Source: an uncultured Bacteroidales bacterium
Lineage (GTDB): Bacteria > Bacteroidota > Bacteroidia > Bacteroidales > Paludibacteraceae
Assembly (NCBI GenBank): GCA_903929065.1
Contig: CAIYTJ010000329.1
Coordinates: forward strand, 1 to 5,436
Reading direction: 5' to 3'
DNA: 5,436 nt
Shown: piece after piece, positions 1 through 5,436 of the stretch
How the letters are laid out: each line of letters begins with the position of its first letter
How positions within the stretch are numbered: position 1 is the stretch's first letter
The notes under the pieces: generated by a model
Databases searched by the model: none
What the model saw: the letters and a program-made list of their open reading frames with translations, nothing else
What the model was told of the DNA's origin: nothing
Program-made: the position numbers and the translations under genes

Positions 1-446
1 ACAAGTTGTTGAGAAACGAAGATAAACGTCGTAAATTTGAATTGACTAAAACAAATTTATCAACTCTTACACCAATTCGTCTGAGAGCGTACGAAAGGTT
101 AATGCTTGTTCTTGAACGAACTTTGCCATCAACGTTGATTTTAAATACGATCAAGCCTGAAATGTCTAACCTGGAACTTCATTCACAATTACTTACATCG
201 ATTCGTCAGGAATTTTCTCACAATATCTCACAACAAATTTATGTAAGTGACGATTTATGGATTCACATTCGCGGTGCCCAGGAAAGTTTATTAAAACTTG
301 TGAACACGTGTGCTGCACAATGCAACCCGTCAAATACAGCAGCTGAACTTGCTGAAAGAATTATTCAGGTTTTTAGTTCAAGCGAACAAACACCCTCTGA
401 ACTGGCCATCGACAAGTTAAAAAAAGAAGTCAGAAATCATTTTTAG
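1..446 (+). CDS. DUF7935-type conserved protein, 3' part (5' end outside window)
   Basis: No enzymatic function can be assigned. The reading frame is open to the left edge of the window. The first possible start inside it is a TTG at 6-8, but the codon before it is also open, and the family as I remember it begins with an N-terminal membrane helix that is missing here, so I take this as a truncated gene with its start upstream. Counting from the TTG, about 146 residues remain. They show the family's typical stretches TPIRLRAYERL (residues 22-32) and HNISQQIYVS (72-81), within a mostly helical, charged protein ending in a helix rich in lysine and glutamate (about 133-146). The expected picture is an inner-membrane-anchored protein with a cytoplasmic helical domain, an inference from the family. 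The next gene starts 18 bases after the TAG stop, so they may share a transcript. The family number is from memory; membership is fairly likely, function unknown. Confidence 0.7.
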   Translation, partial: KLLRNEDKRRKFELTKTNLSTLTPIRLRAYERLMLVLERTLPSTLILNTIKPEMSNLELHSQLLTSIRQEFSHNISQQIYVSDDLWIHIRGAQESLLKLVNTCAAQCNPSNTAAELAERIIQVFSSSEQTPSELAIDKLKKEVRNHF

Positions 447-464
447 CATCTGACAAAGTATAGA

Positions 465-971
465 ATGAAGAAAATAAATTTCATATTCTGGTCAATTAGC
501 TTCTTATTATGCACTTCGTGTATGGTTGATGAGCAATGCAGGCAAAACAGATTTGTTGCAATGAAAATTGACTTCTTTCATGTTGTGGCAAATAAAACAA
601 AGGATACAATAAAAACGACAACACTTTCTCTTGATAGTGTGTCTGCCAGAGGATTGAAGTTTGATAATCAAAGTTCTAAATTCATTTACATCGATTCAGT
701 ATTGAGTTACAAATTTCCAAGCACTAATGTAGATCTTCCTCTCAACAAATTTTCAACCATATCAAAATATGAAGTGAAATTCAATACAACAATTGACACA
801 CTAACTATTTTGCATACAAACTCAGATTATTATTTGTCATTAGAATGTGGTTGTTTAAAAGTTCACAGCATTGATACAGTTCTGACAACCAATCATTTCA
901 TTGATTCAGTAAAAATTACAACACATACAGTTAATAATACAAATGCAGAAAACATTCGCTTATATAAGTAG
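465..971 (+). CDS. DUF6452-type small lipoprotein, function unknown
   Basis: This 168-residue protein is probably exported and lipid-anchored. It starts with a Lys-Lys n-region and a hydrophobic stretch (residues 5-18), then Cys19 in the context LLCTSC. This resembles a signal peptidase II site, although the -3 position is Cys rather than the usual Leu. The mature part is rich in beta-forming and Thr/Asp residues and matches my memory of DUF6452: an early EQCRQN segment (24-28), LPLNK (91-95), a threonine-rich DTLTILHTN stretch (111-119), an ECGC pair of cysteines (127-130) and HFIDS (144-148). No catalytic motif is visible. The start at ATG 465 is supported by the signal peptide and lies 18 bases after the preceding stop. 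The gene overlaps the next one by 29 bases; in Bacteroidota these two families usually sit side by side, often near an rRNA methyltransferase gene, which is not seen here. The protein is likely attached to the outer or inner membrane facing the periplasm. Confidence 0.8.
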   Translation: MKKINFIFWSISFLLCTSCMVDEQCRQNRFVAMKIDFFHVVANKTKDTIKTTTLSLDSVSARGLKFDNQSSKFIYIDSVLSYKFPSTNVDLPLNKFSTISKYEVKFNTTIDTLTILHTNSDYYLSLECGCLKVHSIDTVLTTNHFIDSVKITTHTVNNTNAENIRLYK

Positions 972-1680
972 TCTGATTCTTTGCACGTTAACTTTAACTG
1001 CTGTGGCTCAGAAGAATATAAAAACTCCGGAAAAGGACAATACACCTTTGTTTAACGGATTGACAATTCAGTTAGATGTAGCTTCAGTTGCAAGTTCATT
1101 CCTATCAAATGGAGAATCGTATTCATATGAAGCCGGAGCTCAGGTGGATTTAAAACATAAATATTATCCGGTTTTTGAGTTAGGTTACGCCGGAGCCAAC
1201 AAAACATCGAACAATGACATTAATTTCAAAACAAATGGTTTATTCGGTCGTTTAGGCGTTGATATCAATTTAATCAATCCAAAAAAAGACCAAAAACCAA
1301 CGACAAATCTATTTTTGGCAGGAATAAGACTTGGAATGTCAAATTTTCCTTATAATGTTTCAAATGTAATTATTACAGACAATTATTGGGGTGGAAGTGA
1401 AACATTTAATTATCCGGCGAAAATTTCAACTAAAGTCTGGTATGAGATAGTTGCAGGTGTTCGTGTTGAAGTAACTAAAAACATTTACATGGGTTGGACA
1501 ATAAGGAGCAAAAATATGTTGAGTCAGGATATTGCCGGTGAAGTTGCACCTTGGTATGTTCCGGGATTTGGAACAAATACGGGCAACAACTGGGGCTTCA
1601 ATTACACAATAGGTTATAAACTTCAGATACCTATGAAAGTAAAAACCCGAACAAATAAAGAAATAAAGAAGAAAAAATAA
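943..1680 (+). CDS. DUF6048-type exported beta-rich (probable outer-membrane) protein
   Basis: This 245-residue protein begins with a clear signal peptide (MQK, hydrophobic residues 5-20, likely cut after AVA at residues 20-22). The mature part alternates polar and hydrophobic or aromatic residues in short strands, as in a small outer-membrane beta-barrel. It carries stretches I associate with DUF6048: FPVAELGYG-like YYPVFELGYAG (74-84), FLAGIRLGMSNFPYNV (124-139), YWGG (148-151), IYMGWTIRSK (181-190) and PWYVPGFG (203-210). The first in-frame ATG (943) lies 29 bases inside the upstream lipoprotein gene. No later Met would keep the signal peptide, so the overlap is real and suggests coupled translation. 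After the last probable strand (GYKLQIP, 224-230) comes a basic tail with many lysines, odd for a barrel whose C-terminus is normally an aromatic strand end. Function is unknown; a barrel working with the neighbouring lipoprotein is inference. Confidence 0.8.
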   Translation: MQKTFAYISSLILCTLTLTAVAQKNIKTPEKDNTPLFNGLTIQLDVASVASSFLSNGESYSYEAGAQVDLKHKYYPVFELGYAGANKTSNNDINFKTNGLFGRLGVDINLINPKKDQKPTTNLFLAGIRLGMSNFPYNVSNVIITDNYWGGSETFNYPAKISTKVWYEIVAGVRVEVTKNIYMGWTIRSKNMLSQDIAGEVAPWYVPGFGTNTGNNWGFNYTIGYKLQIPMKVKTRTNKEIKKKK

Positions 1681-1700
1681 ATAACACCCAATTTAAAATT

Positions 1701-3722
1701 ATGAATTCAATTGAAAATTTAAACCGTGCAGCTAACAATATCCGTATATTGGCTGCTTCTGCCGTCGAGAAAGCAAAATCAGGTCACCCCGGTGGTGCCA
1801 TGGGTGGAGCAGATTTCATTAATGTTTTATATTCCGAATTTTTGGAGTATGACCCACAAAATCCTAAATGGGAAGGTCGTGACAGAATGTTTTTAGATCC
1901 GGGACATATGTCGCCAATGTTATATTCTGTTTTAGCATGTACCGGAAAATATACCATGGAAGAACTGGCTCAGTTTCGCCAATGGGGAAGTCCGACTCCG
2001 GGACATCCTGAAGTTGATATTATGCGCGGCGTTGAAAACACTTCTGGTCCACTTGGACAAGGTCATACCTACGCTATGGGTGCTGCCATTGCTGCAAAAT
2101 TTTTAAAAGCCCGTTTTGGTGAAGTAATGAACCAAACAATTTATACATTCATTTCGGACGGTGGAGTTCAGGAAGAAATTTCGCAGGGTGCCGGACGTAT
2201 TGCCGGTCATTTGGGATTGGACAATCTGATTATGTTCTACGATTCAAATGATATTCAACTTTCGACTGAAACAAATGCTGTAACGAGCGAAAATGTAGCT
2301 CAGAAGTATCTTGCATGGGGTTGGAATGTAATTGAAATCAATGGAAATGACGCTGTTGAAATTCGCACCGCTCTGAAAGAAGCTAAAAACGAATTGCATA
2401 AACCAACTTTAATTATTGGTAAAACCATTATGGGTAAAGGCGCATTGAAAGCTGACGGAACAAGTTTTGAACGCCAATGTGCTACGCACGGAATGCCATT
2501 AAGCGAAGGTGGAGCTTCTTATGCTGAGAGTATTAAGAATTTGGGGGGAAATCCCGAAAACCCTTTTGTTATTTTCGAAGAAACAAAAGCGTTATACGCA
2601 AAACGAGCTGCTGAGTTAGCTGAAATCGTTACTAAAAAGCAAGCTGCAAAGGCTACGTGGGCAAAAGAAAATCCTGAACTGGCAAAAAAGCTGGAAATTT
2701 TCTTCTCAGGTAAAGCTCCTATTGTAAACTGGGATGCAGTAGTTCAAAAACCAGGACAAGCATCACGTGCAGCTTCTGCAACCGTTTTAGCTGAACTTGC
2801 TAAACAAGTTGAAAATATGGTTGTTTCGAGTGCCGACTTATCAAATTCTGACAAAACTGACGGTTTCCTAAAAAATACAAAAGCATTTACAAAAAATGAT
2901 TTCAACGGAGCTTTCCTTCAGGCCGGTGTGTCTGAATTAACCATGGCTTGTGTTTGTATTGGTATGAGCTTGCATGGTGGTGTTATTCCTGCATGTGCAA
3001 CGTTCTTTGTTTTCTCTGATTATATGAAACCTGCAGTTCGAATGGCTGCATTGATGGAACAACCTGTGAAGTTCATCTGGACACATGATGCATTCCGTGT
3101 AGGCGAAGATGGTCCAACTCACGAACCGGTAGAACAGGAAGCTCAAATCCGTTTGATGGAAAAATTAAAAAACCACAAGGGACATAACTCAATGTTGGTT
3201 TTGCGACCAGCCGATGTGGAAGAAACTACTGTGGCATGGAGAATGGCACTGGAAAATACTCATACACCTACAGCACTTATACTTTCCCGTCAAAATATTG
3301 CTGATTTACCTTCGGCAAATGGTCGTAAAATTGATGCAGTTCAGGCTGAAAAAGGTGGCTATGTGGTAGAAAGCGATGAAAATCCGGATGTAATTCTGGT
3401 GGCTTCCGGTTCTGAGGTTTCTACACTTAACGAAGGAGCTGCTTTGCTTCGCGCCGATGGAATTAAGATTAAATTGGTTTCTGTTCCTTCTGAAGGTTTA
3501 TTCCGCAGTCAACCAGCAGCATATCAGGAAAGTGTATTACCAACCGGAGCTAAAATTTTCGGTTTAACGGCCGGACTTCCTGTGAATTTACAAGGATTGG
3601 TTGGTTCGAATGGAAAAGTATTCGGACTTGAATCTTTTGGATTCTCTGCACCTTATAAAGTGTTGGATGAAAAGCTTGGTTTTACAGGCCAAAACGTTTA
3701 TAATCAGGTAAAAAACTGGTAA
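1701..3722 (+). CDS. tkt: Transketolase (EC 2.2.1.1), full length
   Basis: Cytoplasmic thiamine-diphosphate enzyme of the non-oxidative pentose phosphate pathway, moving two-carbon units between sugar phosphates (xylulose-5-P to ribose-5-P or erythrose-4-P). The 673 residues match the usual full length. The N-terminal cofactor domain (about 1-330) has SGHPGG (27-32), DPGHMSP (66-72), GHPE (101-104), GPLGQG (116-121), the Mg/thiamine motif as SDGG (152-155) with N183, and ATHG (261-264). The central pyrimidine-binding domain (about 350-530) has R356, the catalytic Glu at E412, and HDAFRVGEDGPTHEPVEQ (462-479) with the sugar-binding H462, D470 and H474, then R530 in SRQN. The C-terminal domain (about 545-673) is complete. 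Residues His29, His69, His102, His263 and Arg530 match the known substrate contacts of the E. coli enzyme by alignment from memory. The Ser in place of the first Gly of GDG is, as I recall, normal in this phylum. The start at ATG 1701 lies 20 bases after the previous gene; no separate promoter was seen. A hairpin follows the stop. Confidence 0.97.
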   Translation: MNSIENLNRAANNIRILAASAVEKAKSGHPGGAMGGADFINVLYSEFLEYDPQNPKWEGRDRMFLDPGHMSPMLYSVLACTGKYTMEELAQFRQWGSPTPGHPEVDIMRGVENTSGPLGQGHTYAMGAAIAAKFLKARFGEVMNQTIYTFISDGGVQEEISQGAGRIAGHLGLDNLIMFYDSNDIQLSTETNAVTSENVAQKYLAWGWNVIEINGNDAVEIRTALKEAKNELHKPTLIIGKTIMGKGALKADGTSFERQCATHGMPLSEGGASYAESIKNLGGNPENPFVIFEETKALYAKRAAELAEIVTKKQAAKATWAKENPELAKKLEIFFSGKAPIVNWDAVVQKPGQASRAASATVLAELAKQVENMVVSSADLSNSDKTDGFLKNTKAFTKNDFNGAFLQAGVSELTMACVCIGMSLHGGVIPACATFFVFSDYMKPAVRMAALMEQPVKFIWTHDAFRVGEDGPTHEPVEQEAQIRLMEKLKNHKGHNSMLVLRPADVEETTVAWRMALENTHTPTALILSRQNIADLPSANGRKIDAVQAEKGGYVVESDENPDVILVASGSEVSTLNEGAALLRADGIKIKLVSVPSEGLFRSQPAAYQESVLPTGAKIFGLTAGLPVNLQGLVGSNGKVFGLESFGFSAPYKVLDEKLGFTGQNVYNQVKNW

Positions 3723-3766
3723 ACCGTTGACTCACTAATTAAGTTGATTGGATTATCAAAATAAAA

Positions 3767-3800
3767 AATGCGTCAGAAGGGTTACTCCAACTGACGCATT
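3767..3800 (+). terminator. Hairpin terminator after tkt
   Basis: AATGCGTCAG (3767-3776) and CTGACGCATT (3791-3800) are perfect 10-bp inverted arms around a 14-base loop, 44 bases after the transketolase stop. The stem has five G/C pairs. The 3' side is A/T-rich (ATTAATT, then a short T run at 3815-3818) rather than a clean T-tract, so termination to the right may be leaky. The six A's at 3763-3768 would form a U-run for transcripts coming from the other direction, but no gene there points left. A regulatory hairpin in the mntP leader is the alternative. Confidence 0.7.
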
Positions 3801-3811
3801 ATTAATTCCAT

Positions 3812-3819
3812 TAATTTTG
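3812..3819 (+). promoter_or_regulatory. Possible Bacteroidota -7 promoter element for mntP
   Basis: TAATTTTG fits the TAnnTTTG -7 consensus used by the primary sigma factor of Bacteroidota. It sits 32 bases before the mntP ATG and directly after the terminator hairpin, a sensible place for a new transcription start and a leader of roughly 25 bases. No TTTG-type -33 box is visible at the expected distance (about 3787-3793), so the call is tentative. Confidence 0.4.
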
Positions 3820-3851
3820 CATTTCAACAATTCAACTTAAAAACCTATCAA

Positions 3852-4430
3852 ATGGATATTCTCTCCATCATAATTATCGGCATTGGATTAGCCATGGATT
3901 GTTTTGCTGTTTCTATCAGCAAAGGAATGCATGCAAAAAAGCATCATTTTGGTTTGACATTCAGAATGGCAGTAATGTTTGGATTATTTCAGGCAGTGAT
4001 GCCATTAATTGGTTATGCTGCAGGTTCAGGTTTTGCACAATACATGAAGCAAATTGATCATTGGATTGCCTTTATTTTGCTTGCATTAATTGGTGGTAAA
4101 ATGGTGATTGAAAGCCTGAAAACAACCAAGTTGGAAGACAATAACGAAAACGACAAGCTACAGAATTCTTTTAAATGGTCAACTATTGTGTCACTTGCAT
4201 TAGCCACAAGTATTGACGCATTTGCAACCGGAATCGTTTTTGTCCCTTTTCCAGGAATAATCTGGAAAGCAATGATAATAATAGGTTTTATAAGCCTTAT
4301 TTTTACCTTTTTAGGGATGTACATTGGTGTTCATTTTGGAAAACGCTTTCATGTTAACGTTGAAATGATTGGAGGTATTATTTTAATTGGAATGGGTTTA
4401 AAAATACTGATTGAACATTTAATAGCTTAA
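3852..4430 (+). CDS. mntP: Manganese efflux pump MntP (DUF204 family)
   Basis: Inner-membrane exporter that lowers cytoplasmic manganese. The 192-residue length is normal for the family, and six hydrophobic segments are visible: about 2-21, 35-58, 70-88, 109-131, 137-160 and 171-190. They form two related three-helix halves, each with the family's acidic motif in its first helix: AMDCFAVS with Asp16 and ATSIDAFATG with Asp122. These aspartates correspond to the ones required for transport in the E. coli protein. A polar, charged loop (about 89-108) joins the halves. The start at ATG 3852 is preceded by an A-rich leader and gives an immediate first helix, as in homologues. In E. coli the gene is controlled by MntR and a manganese riboswitch; the short upstream gap here leaves little room for a riboswitch, and I see none. 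The neighbouring genes give no direct metal link. A porin gene follows 41 bases later. Confidence 0.95.
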   Translation: MDILSIIIIGIGLAMDCFAVSISKGMHAKKHHFGLTFRMAVMFGLFQAVMPLIGYAAGSGFAQYMKQIDHWIAFILLALIGGKMVIESLKTTKLEDNNENDKLQNSFKWSTIVSLALATSIDAFATGIVFVPFPGIIWKAMIIIGFISLIFTFLGMYIGVHFGKRFHVNVEMIGGIILIGMGLKILIEHLIA

Positions 4431-4438
4431 AAAGCTAT
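4422..4438 (+). repeat. Small inverted repeat across the mntP stop codon
   Basis: ATAGCTT (4422-4428) and AAGCTAT (4432-4438) are perfect 7-bp arms around a 3-base AAA loop that includes part of the TAA stop (4428-4430). The stem is AT-rich with only two G/C pairs, and no T-run follows, so it is a poor terminator. It may be an mRNA 3' stabilising stem or a chance palindrome, and it leaves open read-through into the porin gene. Confidence 0.35.
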
Positions 4439-4471
4439 ACAAATAAATATTAATTTTCAAAAAAACAAAAA

Positions 4472-5436
4472 ATGACTTTTAAAAAATTGTTTGCATTTTC
4501 TCTTCTTTTTTTATCATTCACTGTTACTGCTGCCGAGCCAGTTACAACATCTTTCAAATTTTACGGATATGTTGCAAACGAATTCTTTTTCAATTCACGT
4601 CAGAATGTTGAAATGGTTGATGGTGCTATAATGCTATTTCCAAAGCCAGTGTCTCCCAATGCTGTTGGGGCCGATGTTTCCGCAACACCTCAGGCCGAAC
4701 TGTTAAGTGTAAACTCAAGATTGGGATTAGACATCAACGGCACACCTATTTTAGGGGCAAAATCGTCGGGTAAAATTGAAGCAGATTTTGCCGGAACCGG
4801 TGCAACCTATTTTGTTTTCCGAATTCGACAAGCTTATGTAAAGCTGAATTGGAATGAAACAGAATTATTGCTTGGTCAGACATGGCATCCACTTTTTGGA
4901 AATGTAATGCCTTTAACTCCATCATCAAACGCGGGTGCTCCTTTCCAATCCTTTAACCGCAGCCCGCAACTTCGCGTAAAACAAAACTTAACAAACAATT
5001 TATCTTTTACAGCGGCAGCTATATACGAAATGCAATACGCTTCACAGGGACCATTAGGAACAAGCAGTTGTTATCTCAAAAATGCCATTATTCCGGATTT
5101 GTTTGCAGGGTTGGAAAACAAAACCACTCACTGGACTACTGGTGCGGGTATTGATTTCAAAACATTAAAACCGGATGCCATGAATTCCGCAACCATCTCA
5201 TCAGTAAGTGCAATTGCTTATGCACAATATGTAAAAAATAATTTGCAAATCAAAGCAAAGCTTACATATGGAGAAAACCTGAGCGACCAGCTTATGCTGG
5301 GTGGTTATGGGGTAAGTAAATATGCAGCAGACTCTGCAACAGTTCTTTCCTATACAAATTTCAAAAATATGAACGGGTGGTTTAATATTGTTTATGGTAC
5401 AAAAATTCAGGTAGGCTTATTGCTAGGTGCATCTGA
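4472..5436 (+). CDS. DcaP-like outer-membrane porin, 5' part (runs off right edge)
   Basis: Probable outer-membrane beta-barrel channel for small solutes; the substrate cannot be told. The frame is open from ATG 4472 to the window end (321 codons plus two bases) with no stop, so the C-terminus is missing. A signal peptide is clear: MTFKK, a hydrophobic run (6-19), and a likely cut near TAA/EP (19-23). The mature part follows the DcaP/porin plan: FKFYGYVANEFFFNSRQ (28-44), SRLGLDING (82-90), GKIEADFAG (100-108), FRIRQAYVKLNW (116-127), LLGQTWHPLFG (133-143), a loop with PSSNAGAP (150-157), then NRSPQLRVKQ (162-171) and alternating amphipathic strands. The FYGY, RIRQAY, GQTW and RSPQxR signatures match Acinetobacter-type DcaP proteins by memory; it lacks any SusC plug domain. 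A lone Cys200 lies in a probable loop. The leader before the ATG is nearly pure A (4459-4470), typical of translation starts in this phylum. Co-transcription with mntP is possible. Confidence 0.78.
   Translation, partial: MTFKKLFAFSLLFLSFTVTAAEPVTTSFKFYGYVANEFFFNSRQNVEMVDGAIMLFPKPVSPNAVGADVSATPQAELLSVNSRLGLDINGTPILGAKSSGKIEADFAGTGATYFVFRIRQAYVKLNWNETELLLGQTWHPLFGNVMPLTPSSNAGAPFQSFNRSPQLRVKQNLTNNLSFTAAAIYEMQYASQGPLGTSSCYLKNAIIPDLFAGLENKTTHWTTGAGIDFKTLKPDAMNSATISSVSAIAYAQYVKNNLQIKAKLTYGENLSDQLMLGGYGVSKYAADSATVLSYTNFKNMNGWFNIVYGTKIQVGLLLGAS

Larger units (their letters stand above)
3739..3840. repeat. Outer inverted repeat enclosing the tkt terminator
   Basis: TTAAGTTGA (3739-3747) is the exact reverse complement of TCAACTTAA (3832-3840). 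The match continues inward by three more pairs (TTG 3748-3750 with CAA 3828-3830) if T3831 is bulged out. The arms flank the terminator hairpin almost symmetrically. They are AT-rich, so chance is possible, but together they could form a larger two-level structure in a read-through transcript. The right arm also contains TTCAAC twice (3823-3828 and 3831-3836), an 8-base-spaced direct repeat just before mntP. Confidence 0.4.

Noticed and set aside
6..8. TTG as the true start of the first gene
   Set aside because: The frame is open before it and the family's expected N-terminal membrane helix is missing, so the real start is most likely left of the window.
2937..3146. 69-codon open frame on the - strand inside tkt
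   Set aside because: It lies wholly within a certain transketolase gene, has a cysteine/histidine-rich composition typical of antisense frames, and resembles no family.
3723..3851. Manganese riboswitch (yybP-ykoY type) upstream of mntP
   Set aside because: The gap is only 129 bases, is largely taken up by the tkt hairpin, and I could not find the paired conserved loops of that riboswitch class.
4058..4324. 88-codon open frame on the - strand inside mntP
   Set aside because: It is the antisense shadow of a membrane protein gene, with Ile/Val-rich low-complexity output and no recognisable motif.
4451..4458. TAATTTTC as a -7 promoter element for the porin gene
   Set aside because: It misses the last consensus base, has no -33 partner upstream, and lies only 13 bases before the ATG, leaving almost no leader.
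4746..4928. 60-codon open frame on the - strand inside the porin gene
   Set aside because: The + strand frame here encodes conserved porin motifs (RIRQAY, GQTW); the antisense frame has no signal or family match.

Overview
The window looks like an ordinary chromosomal segment from a member of the Bacteroidota, probably the order Bacteroidales. The evidence is AT-rich DNA and start codons preceded by A/T-rich leaders with no Shine-Dalgarno sequence. It also carries a transketolase whose wording (SDGG in place of the usual GDG, HDAFRVGEDGPTHEP) is the form I know from Bacteroides-type genomes, and three genes of families largely confined to this phylum. The genus cannot be fixed from the sequence; a Paludibacter-like relative is only a guess. 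All six genes lie on the + strand, and gaps are short except for 129 bases between the transketolase and mntP genes.

Left block (1-1680): the 3' part of a DUF7935-type gene that begins outside the window, then a small DUF6452-type lipoprotein, then a DUF6048-type exported beta-rich protein whose start lies 29 bases inside the preceding gene. The last two form a tightly linked, probably translationally coupled pair of envelope proteins of unknown function. The complete transketolase gene (1701-3722) follows after only 20 bases and may be read from the same transcript.

Middle gap (3723-3851): a perfect 10-bp hairpin that probably ends the transketolase transcript, a wider imperfect inverted repeat around it, and a possible Bacteroidota -7 promoter element (TAATTTTG) for the next gene.

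Right block (3852-5436): mntP, a six-helix manganese exporter of the inner membrane, followed 41 bases later by the 5' part of a DcaP-like outer-membrane porin gene that runs off the right edge with no stop codon. No mobile element, RNA gene, CRISPR array, integration site or defence locus was seen. The genes serve separate tasks (central carbon metabolism, metal efflux, envelope), and I found no sign of a new multi-gene system. The least explained part is the DUF6452/DUF6048 pair.
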